Below are positions 17,278-27,116 of a DNA stretch of 64,000 bases, in pieces (positions within the stretch are counted from its first letter, which is position 1; every line of letters starts with the position of its first letter). Below the pieces are notes generated by a model. That model searched no databases. It was given only the letters and a program-made list of their open reading frames with translations, and was not told the DNA's origin. A program made the translations under genes and the position numbers. This stretch comes from Streptomyces sp. NRRL F-5135 (lineage in GTDB: Bacteria; Actinomycetota; Actinomycetes; Streptomycetales; Streptomycetaceae), in assembly GCF_000719775.1 (NCBI RefSeq), contig NZ_JOHR01000004.1, positions 186,001-250,000 of the forward strand, given 5' to 3'.

Positions 17278-20200
17278 GGGTCTCACCCCCGGCCGGCGAG
17301 TTCGCCCCGGCGAGGACCGAGAGCGTCAGCTCCGCGTTCCGCGGCAGGTGCTTCTCGTCCAGCATCTCGGCATGGGTGCCACCGCCGCGCAGCAGGACGG
17401 TGCCGGCGGACGAACTGCCGTGCCAGGTGCCGCGCTGTCCGGCCGCGTAGAAGGCGGTCTTCCGCTCGTCGGAGATCACGGCGACCGTCGCGGCGACCGT
17501 GCCGACGTTGGGCGTACGGCCGCAGAAGTCCAGGTACTCCCTGGCCTGGTCGAGAGTCTCGTCGGCCAGTGTCCGCGAGCCGGTGTGACGGCGCAGATGC
17601 TCCCGCAGCTCGTGTTCGAACGTCTGGAGGTGTTCGTCGGTGACCGCGTAGGGCTCCTGGATCCGGTACGAGTCCATGATCACCACCTGCGGCACCGTAC
17701 GTCCCCGGGCCTCCAGTTCCTTGGCGACCTCGAAGGCGAGGTTGCCGCCGAGCGAGTATCCGAAGAGCGGGCAGGGCCCCTCGGGGCGGAGCGACTCGAT
17801 CAGGTCCGCGTACCGGATCACCTTGTCGTCACCGCCGATGTGGTTGAACGCCACGAGCTCGTACGGGGGCAGGTGCGCGGCGAGCGAGCGGTAGACGAGC
17901 CCGTGCCCACCGGCCGGCGGGAAACAGAACAGCGTGGACGCCTGACCGGAGTTGAACGTCAGGTAGGGCCTGCCGCCGGAGATCTTCCCGGTGATGATGT
18001 CCTCCACCGTCCTCGCCATGCCGTGCAGCGTCGTGACCTTGAACAGCAGACTGACCGGAACCGTGATGTTGAACTCGGCCTGGAGCCGGTGGATCAGCTC
18101 GATGAGCTTGATGGAACTGCCGCCCGCGGCGAAGAAGTCGCTCCGCAGCCCCACCCGCTCCACGCCCAGCAGCGACTGCCAGTGGGCCGCCATCCGTTCC
18201 TCGTAGAGGGTGACCGGTGGCTCGTGGCTCTCCTCGCCGGACTCCCGCCGGGGCTCCGGCAGCGCGGCCACGTCCACCTTGCCGTTCGACGTGAGCGGCA
18301 GCGCGTCCAGCGTGGTGAAGTGGGCGGGGATGAGATACGTCGGCAACCGCGTGGCGAGATGGCGGCGCAGCTCACCCGGGTCCGGCTCGCTCCCGGCCTC
18401 CGGCACGCAGTAGGCGCACAGCGCGGCCTCGCCGTCCCCGTCCGCGCGGACCGTGACCACCGCCTGGGCGATACCGGGCACGGACACCAGCAGGGACTCG
18501 ATCTCACCCGGCTCGATGCGGTGGCCGCGCACCTTCACCTGAGCGTCCGCCCGGCCCAGCAGGTGGATCAGCCCGCGGGCGTCCCGGCGGGCCAGATCAC
18601 CCGTGCGGTACAGCCGCTCGGGCACCGCCCCCGGCCCGCGCCCCAGGGTCAGACTCACGAACCGCTCCGCCGTCTGCCGGGGATCGCCCGCGTAGCCGAG
18701 GGCCAGGCCCGCGCCACCGACCCACAGCTCGCCCGTGACTCCCGGCGGCACGGGCTCGCGGTGCTCGTCCAGGATGTGCAGAGCGCAGTTCGGCAGGGGT
18801 CTGCCGATCGGGACCTGCTGGTTCGGTTCCAGCCCTGCCGTGGGGCCTTCGAAGAACGCGCTGTCGACGGCCGCCTCGGTCAGCCCGTACGAGTTGATCA
18901 CCCGGGTGCCCGGGCCGCACAGGCCGCGCAGCCGCTCGTATTCCTCGACCTTCCAGGCGTCCGAGCCGACGATCAGCAGGCGCATGAAGTCCAGGCGGTG
19001 GCCGCCGTGCGCGCAGTGGTCCATCAGGGCGCGGGCCACCGCGGGCACGAACTCGGCGCAGTCGACCCCCTCGTCCGTCATCGTCCCGTACAGGCGCTCC
19101 GTGTTGAGCAGCAGCTCACGCCCGATCAGCACCAGTCGGCCGCCCGAGCACAGCGCCCGTACCAGGTCGCCGGTGAACACGTCGAACGAGACCGCGGCCA
19201 TCTGCAGGTGTACCCCGGGCGCCGCGCCGAGACCGTACTCCTCGTGCCAGGCCGCGTGCACGGCCGCGAGCGCCCGGTGGCTGACCTCGACGGCCTTCGG
19301 GCGGCCCGTCGAACCGGAGGTGTGGACGACATACGCGGGCGAGTCCGGGTCGACGGGGAAGGGACCGTGGACCTCGGCTTCCGCCGCCCCGGCCCGCCCG
19401 TCCCCGGCGAGGACATCGGTGACGGCGTCGAAACCCGGCGCGGCGAGGCGGCGTTGGCCCTCGGCGTCGGTGACGACCAGGGCCGCCGCCGCGTTCTCCG
19501 CCATCAGGGCGAGCCGGTCGGTGGGATGGTCCGGATCCAGCGGCAGGTACGCGGCGCCCGCGCGCCAGACGGCCAACAGCGCCACGATCAGCTCGGGCGA
19601 CTTGGGCAGGCAGACCGCGACGACGTCGCCGGGCTTCACCCCCCTCTCGCGCAGCCGCCCGGCCAGCGCCCACGCGTGGCGGTCCAGCTCCCCGTACGTC
19701 ATACGGCGGGTCTCGCCCGCCTCGGCCGGTACGGACACGGCGACGGCGTCCGGTCGGCGCGCGGCGGCTCGGGCGATCAGCTCGGGCACGGGCACGTCAT
19801 GGGGCAGCGGCCGGCCCACGGCCGCCGGATCGCGCAGGGCCCGCTCGCGCTCCTCGGGCCCCAGCAGGTCGAGCCGGCCCACCGGCGCCGCGGCGGGGGC
19901 CCGGGTGAGGGCGTCCAGTACCTGCACGTAGTGGGTCGCCATCCGCCGGACCGTCTCCGGCAGGAACAGGTCGGTGTTGTACTTCAGGACGCAGTGGAAC
20001 CGCCCCTCCGACTCGTCCTCGTACGCCGACAGCGTGAGGTCGAACTGACCCTCCTCCTCCGGCAGTTCGATGTAGTCCAGCCGGTATCCGTACTGCTCCG
20101 AGGCCACCTTGTGGGCGAGCAGGATGAACATCGCCTGGAAGACCGCCGACCGGCTCGGGTCGTGCTGCAGACCCAGCTCCTCGACCAGCAGGACGAACGG

Positions 20201-23200
20201 GTACTCCTGGTTGTCGAGACCGCCGAGGACCACCTGGCGCACCTGGGCGAGCAGCGCGGCGACGGACGGGTCCCCGGACAGGTCCGCGTAGAGCGGCAGG
20301 GGGTTGACGAAGTAGCCGTAGACGGAGGCGAACTCCTCCTCCGTGCGCCCCGTCACGGGACTGCCGACGATGATGTGGTCCTGGCCCGAATAGCGGTGCA
20401 GCAGCACGTAGTAGGCGCTGAGCAGCACCATGAACACCGTCACGTCGTGCTCACGCGCCAGCGCGTGCACCCGGGCGCTGAGACCGTCGTCCAGGACGAA
20501 GAACTCGGACGCGCCGTTGTGCGTCTGCACCGGCGGCCTGGGCTTGTCGGTGGGCAGGTCGAGGGCCGGTACCTCGGCGGGCAGGCCGCCGCGCCAGTAG
20601 TCCAGCATCCGCCGCGCGTCGGGCGACGCCAGGAAGCGGTTCTGGGCGTTCAGGAAGTCGAGGTACCGCGCCGGTACGGGCGGCAGCTCGACCGGCCCGC
20701 CCCGGCGCGTCCCCTCGTAGAGCGCCAGGAGTTCCTCGATGAAGGTGAACGTGGAGATCGCGTCCGAGATGATGTGGTGGACGGCCTTCATGATGATCCA
20801 GCGGTCCGGGCCGCGCTTGAACAGGCGGAACCGGATCAGCGGATCGCGCTCCAGGTCGTACGGCTTGCGGTACTCACGGACGATCGTCTCGTGGATCGTG
20901 TCCCAGTCCTGGTCCTGGACGTCGAACAGGGCCAGATCGGGCTCGCCGCCGGCCGACACGCGCTGGACCGGCTGCCCGTCCTCCAGGGCGAAGTTGGCGC
21001 GCAGCACCGGATGGCGCGCCACCAGAGTCCGTACCGCGTCGAACATCGCCTCCGGATCCAGACGGGTCCGCACCTCGACCGCGCCACCGATGTTGTAGGC
21101 GAAGCCGTCGGGGTTGAGCTGCTTGAGGAACCACAGCGCCTTCTGGTTCTGCGTCAGCGGGTGGCAGGTCTCGTCCTCGTACGTCTCCACCGTGGCGAGC
21201 ACGCCCGAGCCGCCCGCCGACTCCGCGACGAGGGCCGCCGCGGCGTGGTACAGCTGCGTGCCGAGCTCGGCCGCCGACGCGCCGCTGAGCAGGGACACCA
21301 ACGGCAGCGAGACCCCCGTCTCGGCCTGGACCCGCACCCGCAGCTCCATGGCGAGCAGGGAGTCGAGCCCGAGGGCGGCCAGGCTGCCCGACCGGTCGAT
21401 CTGGTCGGCGGGCACCCGCAGCACGGCCGAGGCCACCGCCGTGAACCGTTCGGCGACCAGCTCTGCGCGGCGCTCGTCGTCCGCCGTGCCGAAGACGTCC
21501 AGGAAGCTGCCGTGGCCCTCCGCCTCCTCGCCCCCGTCGGCCGCGGCGAGCTCCGTGACGAGCGGCGGCGGCGACTCGTACCAGGCGAGGAAGACCTTCC
21601 AGTCCACCACCGTGGCCACCAGCAGCTGGGCGCGGCCCTGGCCGATGACCCGCTCCAGTACGGCCATGCCCGCGTCCGGGGACAGCGAACTCATGCCCCG
21701 GCTGGCCCGGTAGTGCTCGACCAGCCCCAGTTCCTCGATCATGCCGGTCGCCCACGGCCCCCAGTCCAGGCTCAGGCCCGGCAGGCCCCGTGCGTGGCGG
21801 TGGTGGGCCAGCGCGTCCAGGAAGGCGTTGCCCGCCGCGTAGTTGGTCTGGCCCGCCGTGGTGAGCAGGGACGCGATCGACGCGAACAGGACGAAGTGCT
21901 CCAGGGGTTCGTCGCGCAGCAGCCGGTGCAGCAGCCAGGCACCGGCCGCCTTGGGGGCCAGCACCGCGTCGAAGGCGGCCCGGTCCATCGCGGGGACCAG
22001 GGTGTCCCGCACGTGCCCGGCCAGATGGAACACACCGCGTACCGGCGGGGCGTCCCGCTCCCGGTACGCCGCGAGCCAGGCGGCCAGGGCCTCCTCGTCG
22101 GTGGTGTCCACGGCGGCGTGCACCGGATGGGCGCCCAGGGCCTCCAGCTCCTTGACGAAGCCCGCGTTCCGGCCGGCCGGGGACTCAGGATCCAGGGTGC
22201 GCCAGCGCGCCCGGTCCGGCAGGGGAGTGCGGCCGACGAGGATCAGGTGGCGCGCACCGCGCCGGACGAGGAAGCGGCACAGGAGCCGGCCCAGCGCGCC
22301 GAAGGCGCCGGTGACGAGATAGGCGCCGTCCGGGCGCAGCCGCGGCGGCAGCGGCCGGGTCAGGCCCTCGGCCCTGGTGAGCCGGCTGATGAGGCGGCGT
22401 CCGCCGCGCAGCGCGATCTCGTCCTCGTACGGCCCCGGGGCGGTGGGGGCGTCGAGGATTTCCTCCAACAGGGCCCCGGCCTCGGCCCGGCGGGTCTCCT
22501 CGCGGGCCCGGCCGCCACCCGGGGCGAGGTCGACGAGCTTACCGCGATGGGCCGTCAGCTCCTGGTGGCGCAGGACCCGGCCGACACCCCAGGCGAGCGC
22601 GCCCAGCGGCTCGACCGGATCGCCCCGGTCGACCGCCTGCGTGCCACGCGTGACCACATGGAGGGCGGCAGGCCCGCCGGACTGGCGGGGATCGTCCTTG
22701 AGGGCCTGCGCGAGCGCGATGAGCGAGTACGCCCCCCGGGTGCTGTGCTCCTCCAGCCGGCCGCGCTCGGTGTCGTCCAGCGCGGGCAGGTCGAGGTTCC
22801 ACAGGTGGACGACGGTGTCGAAGCCCGCCGCGTCCTGGCCGTACCCGACGGTCACGGCCAGGTCCGCGAAGAGCCGGCGCAGGTCGTCCGGGCTGCCGGG
22901 CACCACGGTGAAGGTGTTGGTGCCGGGACCGGCGGCGTAGCGTTCTCCGGGGCGTACGAGACGGCAGCGGCCGCCCCGGGCGGTGACCAGCTCCGCGAGT
23001 GCGTCGGCGACCCCGCCGGGAGCGTCGGCGAACAGCAGCCAGGACCCCGGGGCCGCGCGGTCCGCCGAGCCGCCCGTCGTCCCGTCCACCGCCCCGACAC
23101 GCTCGTCGGAGCCGAGCGGGCAGTCGGTCCAGGACGGTTCGGCCAGCCAGTTGTCGATCGTGCCGAGCCCCACCGCGGCGGTCGCCTTCTCGACGTCGGC

Positions 23201-26200
23201 GGCCCGGAACCCGCTGACGCGGCCGAGCGGAGTGCCGTCGTCGGCGTGGAGGGCGATGTCCCCGACGAGTTCGCCGTCACCCCGCCGGGTCACGGTGGCA
23301 TGGACCCACAGCGGCTGGTCCCCGACCGGGCCCGTGCGTACCTCCGCGATGGACAGCGGGAGCAGGATGCCCGTGGGCCCGTCCGCCCCGCCGCCGCCCT
23401 CCGCGGGCAGCGGCAGTCCGAGCGGGCCGTCCGCACAGCCCGCGGCGAGCAGGGTCTGGAAGCAGGAGTCGAGCAGTACGGGGTGCACATGGTGGCGCGC
23501 CGCGTCGTCCCCGAGGACCTCGGGCGGCCGGATACGCGCCAGCGCCTCGCCCCCGCCGGTCCACACCTCCTCGATCCCCTGGAAGGCCGGGCCGTAGTGA
23601 TAGCCGAGGGCGCCGAGCGCCGCGTAGCACGCCGGACCCGCGAGACGGGTCCCGGCGCGCGCGGTGATCCGGTCGATGTCCAGGGCCGCGGTCCGGCGGG
23701 CGGTGCGGTCGCCGGAGCGGACCACGCCGGTCGCGTGGACGGTGCGCTCCGCACTCTCGCCGCCGCCGGTCGCGACGGTGAACGCGGCATCCTCCAGGGA
23801 CAGGGCGAGCTGGACGGTCCGCGACGCGTCGTCGGGCAGGAACAGCGCCTTGCGCAGTTCGATGTCGCCGAGCGCGGTCTCCGTGCCCCCGGTCAGGGCC
23901 CGGGCCGCCTGCGCGGCCATCTCGAGATAGCCGGCGGCGGGGAACAGGGCGCGGCCCTGGATACGGTGGTCCGCGAGGTACGGCGCGGCGGAGAGGTCCA
24001 GCTCCGCCTCCCACACCGGCTCCGCCGTGGCCAGCCGGCGGCCGAGCAGCGGATGGTCGACCCGGCCGAGCCGGACCTGCGCCACGGGCTCCGGCTCGGT
24101 CCAGTACCGGTCGCGCTTCCAGGGGTAGCGCGGCAGCGGCACGGTCCGCCCGGCGGGCTGCAGCCTGTCCCAGGAGATGTCGGTGCCGAGGGTGTGGAGC
24201 GTGGCGAGGGAGGTGGTGAAACGCGCCTCCTCGTCCTCCTCCCGGCGGATCGACGGCAGCGTCACCACGTCGGCGTCCGGCTCCAACGGCCTGCTCTCCA
24301 GGCACTCCCTGATCGAATGGGCGAGGACGGGATGCGGGCCGATCTCCAGGAAGACGCGGTACCCGTCGTCGGCCATCCGGTCGACGGCGGCGCGGAAGCG
24401 GACGCGGTCGCGGACGTTGTCCCACCAGTAGTCGGCGTCGAGCTCGGTGCCATGGGCCGTGCCCTCCCGGCCCGTCAGGTACAGCGGCACCTCGGCGGGA
24501 CGCGGCTCGATACCGGACAGGCAGGACAGCAGCTCGTCCTTGATCGCTTCCATGCGGGCGCTGTGGTACGGCACCTGAACGGTGAGGAGCTTGGCGAACA
24601 CGTCCTCCGTACGCAGCTCGTCCGCCAGGGACGTCAGGGCCGCCTCGTCACCGGCGAGGGTGACCGCGGCGGGGCTGTTGACGGCGGCGACGGACACCAG
24701 GTCGCCATACGGCCGGGCCCGGCGCGCGGCCTCGTCCTCGGGGAGGCCCACCGCGAGCATCGTGCCCGTTCCGACCAGCCGCTGCTGGAGGCGGCTGCGG
24801 TGCACGATGACGCGCGCCGCGTCGCGCAGGCTGTAGACCCCCGCCTCGTGGAACGCGGCGACCTCGCCCGTGCTGTGCCCGACGATCGCCTCGGGCCGTA
24901 CCCCATGGGCGCGCCAGAGGGCGGCGAGGCCCACCTGCACCGCGAAGTTGGCGGGCTGGGCCAGCCAGGTCTGGGCCATCCGGGAGTCCGCCTCGTCCGC
25001 GCTCATCTCCTCGACGAGGGACCAGCCGGTGAGCGCGGCGATCTCCCGGTCGCACCGCTCGACGGCCTCCCGGTAGACGGGCTGGGAGGCGAACAGCTCC
25101 CGGCCCATGCCCCACCACTGGGGCCCCATGCCGGTGAACACCCAGGCCAGGCGGCGCTGTTCGGCCGGGCGCCGGCGGCCGAGGACGACCCGCGGGTGGG
25201 CCTCGCCCCGTGCCTGAGCGGCCAGCGCCTCGGCCAGGTCCTCGCGGCCGGTGTGCACGACGGCCATCCGGGCGTCGTGGTGCTGGCGGCGACGGGCGAG
25301 CGTATGGCCGAGGTCGGCCAGCGAGATCCCGTGCCCGGTGTCCGTGGCGGCGGGCGCCGCCAGCTCCCGTCGGATCGACTCGGCCAGGACCGGCAGCCCG
25401 GACGTGTCGCGGGCGGTCAGCGGGAGGACGCTGTAGCGGGGCCGGTCCGCGGCCACGGGCTCCTCGGCGAGGGGCGGCGGTGCCGCCTCCTCCAGCAGTA
25501 CGTGCGCGTTCGTGCCGCCGAAACCGAACGAGTTCACCCCCGCTCGGGCCGGGCCCTCGTGCGCGGGCCACGCGGTGACCTCCGTCGGGATGGAGAACGG
25601 CGCGGAGGCGAGATCGATACCCGGGTTGATCCGCTCCAGGTTGATGTGCGGGGGGATCGTACGGTGTTCGAGGCTGAGCGCGGTCTTGATGAGTCCGGCG
25701 ATCCCGGCAGCCGACTCCGTGTGCCCGATGTTGGTCTTGACCGAGCCGACATAGCAGGGGGCGTCCGGCCGGCGGCCGACGGCGAGGGCCCGGGCGAGCG
25801 CGGTGGCCTCGATCGGGTCGCCCACCGGTGTGGAGGTGCCGTGGGCCTCGACGTACTGGAGGCCGCCCGGCGCGATGCCCGCCTCGGCGCACACCCGCTC
25901 GATCAGGGTGATCTGAGCCTCCGCACGGGGGACGGTGATGCCGTTGGTGCGTCCGTCCTGGTTCACGCCGCTCGCGGTGATCACGGCATGGACCGGGTCG
26001 CCGTCGCGGACGGCGTCCGCCAGGCGCTTCAGCGCGACGATGCCGACCCCCTCGGCGCGGACATAGCCGTCGGCGTCGGCGTCGAAAGTGCGGGACCGGC
26101 CCCGGGGCGACAGGAAGCCCCCCTGCGTCTCGGCGATGGTGTACTGCGGCGTCAGGTGCAGCAGGGTGCCGCCGGCCAGCGCGAGTGAACTCTCCCGGCG

Positions 26201-26797
26201 GCGCAGGCTCTCACAGGCGAGATGCACGGCGACCAGGGAGGAACTGCACGCGGTGTCGAGGGAGAGGCTGGGGCCGCGGAAGTCGAAGCAGTGCGAGATG
26301 CGGTTCGACACCATCGTCATCATGGTGCCGGTCGCCGTGTGCGCGGCCAGGGTGTCGAAGCGGAGGTCGGCGAACTGGAGGATCTTGTAGTCGAGGGTGA
26401 AGGCGCCGACGAACACACCGACATCAGTACCGGCCAGCTCGACCGGCTTCTGGCCACCGTCCTCCAGCGCCTCCCAGGCCACCTCCAACAACTTCCGCTG
26501 CTGCGGGTCCATGTGGTCCGCCTCGCGCGGACTGATCCCGAAGAACGCGGGGTCGAACTCGTCGAACCCGTCGATGTACCCGCCCCGGCCGCCCACCAGC
26601 CGGCCCGGCCTGGCCTGGTCCCCGCTGCCGAGGGTGGTCACGTCGTACCGGTCGCGCGGTGTCGGTGTGATGCAGTCCTTGCCGTCGAGCAGGTTCTGCC
26701 AGAAGGTCCGGTGGTCACAGGCGCCGCCCGGGAAGCGGCAGCCGATACCGATGATCGCGATCTTCTCGGGAGGCGCGCTCCGGAGCGATTCAGACAT
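17267..26797 (-). CDS. ftdB: Iterative PKS-NRPS hybrid, polycyclic tetramate macrolactam synthase
   Basis: A 3,176-residue single-chain megasynthase. Domains in order, with approximate residues: KS 10-430 (DTACSSS near 184, EAHGTSTPVGD, NIGHTESAAG), AT 555-860 (GHSTG near 639), DH 925-1180 (HRIQGRALFP, LLDSCFQ), KR 1490-1680 (TGAFGALG, NYAAGNAF), ACP about 1812 (LGLDSLL), C 1870-2290 (HHIISDA), A 2330-2810 (HTSGSTGRPK), PCP about 2894 (GGSS), TE 2960-3170 (GYSLGG). There is no ER. This exact order is the hallmark of PTM synthases (ikarugamycin, HSAF, frontalamides), where one iterative module builds two polyene chains that are joined to the two amines of ornithine, and the TE forms the tetramate. 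By hand alignment the A-domain specificity residues read D-V-G-E-L-V-S-V-D-K, close to ornithine codes. Confidence 0.95.
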   Translation of the reverse strand: MSESLRSAPPEKIAIIGIGCRFPGGACDHRTFWQNLLDGKDCITPTPRDRYDVTTLGSGDQARPGRLVGGRGGYIDGFDEFDPAFFGISPREADHMDPQQRKLLEVAWEALEDGGQKPVELAGTDVGVFVGAFTLDYKILQFADLRFDTLAAHTATGTMMTMVSNRISHCFDFRGPSLSLDTACSSSLVAVHLACESLRRRESSLALAGGTLLHLTPQYTIAETQGGFLSPRGRSRTFDADADGYVRAEGVGIVALKRLADAVRDGDPVHAVITASGVNQDGRTNGITVPRAEAQITLIERVCAEAGIAPGGLQYVEAHGTSTPVGDPIEATALARALAVGRRPDAPCYVGSVKTNIGHTESAAGIAGLIKTALSLEHRTIPPHINLERINPGIDLASAPFSIPTEVTAWPAHEGPARAGVNSFGFGGTNAHVLLEEAAPPPLAEEPVAADRPRYSVLPLTARDTSGLPVLAESIRRELAAPAATDTGHGISLADLGHTLARRRQHHDARMAVVHTGREDLAEALAAQARGEAHPRVVLGRRRPAEQRRLAWVFTGMGPQWWGMGRELFASQPVYREAVERCDREIAALTGWSLVEEMSADEADSRMAQTWLAQPANFAVQVGLAALWRAHGVRPEAIVGHSTGEVAAFHEAGVYSLRDAARVIVHRSRLQQRLVGTGTMLAVGLPEDEAARRARPYGDLVSVAAVNSPAAVTLAGDEAALTSLADELRTEDVFAKLLTVQVPYHSARMEAIKDELLSCLSGIEPRPAEVPLYLTGREGTAHGTELDADYWWDNVRDRVRFRAAVDRMADDGYRVFLEIGPHPVLAHSIRECLESRPLEPDADVVTLPSIRREEDEEARFTTSLATLHTLGTDISWDRLQPAGRTVPLPRYPWKRDRYWTEPEPVAQVRLGRVDHPLLGRRLATAEPVWEAELDLSAAPYLADHRIQGRALFPAAGYLEMAAQAARALTGGTETALGDIELRKALFLPDDASRTVQLALSLEDAAFTVATGGGESAERTVHATGVVRSGDRTARRTAALDIDRITARAGTRLAGPACYAALGALGYHYGPAFQGIEEVWTGGGEALARIRPPEVLGDDAARHHVHPVLLDSCFQTLLAAGCADGPLGLPLPAEGGGGADGPTGILLPLSIAEVRTGPVGDQPLWVHATVTRRGDGELVGDIALHADDGTPLGRVSGFRAADVEKATAAVGLGTIDNWLAEPSWTDCPLGSDERVGAVDGTTGGSADRAAPGSWLLFADAPGGVADALAELVTARGGRCRLVRPGERYAAGPGTNTFTVVPGSPDDLRRLFADLAVTVGYGQDAAGFDTVVHLWNLDLPALDDTERGRLEEHSTRGAYSLIALAQALKDDPRQSGGPAALHVVTRGTQAVDRGDPVEPLGALAWGVGRVLRHQELTAHRGKLVDLAPGGGRAREETRRAEAGALLEEILDAPTAPGPYEDEIALRGGRRLISRLTRAEGLTRPLPPRLRPDGAYLVTGAFGALGRLLCRFLVRRGARHLILVGRTPLPDRARWRTLDPESPAGRNAGFVKELEALGAHPVHAAVDTTDEEALAAWLAAYRERDAPPVRGVFHLAGHVRDTLVPAMDRAAFDAVLAPKAAGAWLLHRLLRDEPLEHFVLFASIASLLTTAGQTNYAAGNAFLDALAHHRHARGLPGLSLDWGPWATGMIEELGLVEHYRASRGMSSLSPDAGMAVLERVIGQGRAQLLVATVVDWKVFLAWYESPPPLVTELAAADGGEEAEGHGSFLDVFGTADDERRAELVAERFTAVASAVLRVPADQIDRSGSLAALGLDSLLAMELRVRVQAETGVSLPLVSLLSGASAAELGTQLYHAAAALVAESAGGSGVLATVETYEDETCHPLTQNQKALWFLKQLNPDGFAYNIGGAVEVRTRLDPEAMFDAVRTLVARHPVLRANFALEDGQPVQRVSAGGEPDLALFDVQDQDWDTIHETIVREYRKPYDLERDPLIRFRLFKRGPDRWIIMKAVHHIISDAISTFTFIEELLALYEGTRRGGPVELPPVPARYLDFLNAQNRFLASPDARRMLDYWRGGLPAEVPALDLPTDKPRPPVQTHNGASEFFVLDDGLSARVHALAREHDVTVFMVLLSAYYVLLHRYSGQDHIIVGSPVTGRTEEEFASVYGYFVNPLPLYADLSGDPSVAALLAQVRQVVLGGLDNQEYPFVLLVEELGLQHDPSRSAVFQAMFILLAHKVASEQYGYRLDYIELPEEEGQFDLTLSAYEDESEGRFHCVLKYNTDLFLPETVRRMATHYVQVLDALTRAPAAAPVGRLDLLGPEERERALRDPAAVGRPLPHDVPVPELIARAAARRPDAVAVSVPAEAGETRRMTYGELDRHAWALAGRLRERGVKPGDVVAVCLPKSPELIVALLAVWRAGAAYLPLDPDHPTDRLALMAENAAAALVVTDAEGQRRLAAPGFDAVTDVLAGDGRAGAAEAEVHGPFPVDPDSPAYVVHTSGSTGRPKAVEVSHRALAAVHAAWHEEYGLGAAPGVHLQMAAVSFDVFTGDLVRALCSGGRLVLIGRELLLNTERLYGTMTDEGVDCAEFVPAVARALMDHCAHGGHRLDFMRLLIVGSDAWKVEEYERLRGLCGPGTRVINSYGLTEAAVDSAFFEGPTAGLEPNQQVPIGRPLPNCALHILDEHREPVPPGVTGELWVGGAGLALGYAGDPRQTAERFVSLTLGRGPGAVPERLYRTGDLARRDARGLIHLLGRADAQVKVRGHRIEPGEIESLLVSVPGIAQAVVTVRADGDGEAALCAYCVPEAGSEPDPGELRRHLATRLPTYLIPAHFTTLDALPLTSNGKVDVAALPEPRRESGEESHEPPVTLYEERMAAHWQSLLGVERVGLRSDFFAAGGSSIKLIELIHRLQAEFNITVPVSLLFKVTTLHGMARTVEDIITGKISGGRPYLTFNSGQASTLFCFPPAGGHGLVYRSLAAHLPPYELVAFNHIGGDDKVIRYADLIESLRPEGPCPLFGYSLGGNLAFEVAKELEARGRTVPQVVIMDSYRIQEPYAVTDEHLQTFEHELREHLRRHTGSRTLADETLDQAREYLDFCGRTPNVGTVAATVAVISDERKTAFYAAGQRGTWHGSSSAGTVLLRGGGTHAEMLDEKHLPRNAELTLSVLAGANSPAGGETHVA

Positions 26798-26940
26798 GGT
26801 CGGGTCCTTGAGTCGTCAGCAGACAGCGTGCGCGAAGGGCAGGCGGGGGCCCCGGCCTCCCGTCAGGACGGGTGGAGACCGGGGTCCCGCGTGCATGCAC
26901 GCGGAGAATAAATAATCTAAAAACGGATAAGTGGTGGTAT
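26798..26940 (-). promoter_or_regulatory. Upstream region of the PTM synthase with a perfect 16-bp palindrome and an AT-rich patch
   Basis: CGCGTGCATGCACGCG at 26888-26903 is a perfect 16-bp palindrome about 90 bp upstream of the start codon. Immediately beyond it (26905-26935) lies an A/T-rich run unlike the surrounding DNA, with several possible -10 hexamers on the minus strand (TAGATT, TATTCT). The palindrome would lie around or just after the transcription start, a suitable operator position. No clear -35 was found. The rest of the 319-bp gap to the hydroxylase gene shows no gene. Confidence 0.5.
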
Positions 26941-27116
26941 GGGTCGGGGGATCGGTCGATCATGGCGAGGGCGTAACCGGGGCCGGCCGGGGCTCGTCGG
27001 TGGGGCGAACGAGCGACGGACGGGCGCATGGCCGACCGGGCGGTGAGGCATCGGCCGGTGGTGATGGGGCGTCAGCCCGTGGCCGGGTGAGGCAGCCGGC
27101 CACGGGTGGCGGGGCG

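Noticed and set aside
17102..26188. A 3,028-codon open frame antisense to the PKS-NRPS
   Set aside because: It mirrors the third-position GC bias of the real gene; the translation is Arg/Gly/Val-rich without domain motifs, while the minus strand shows every PKS and NRPS motif in order.
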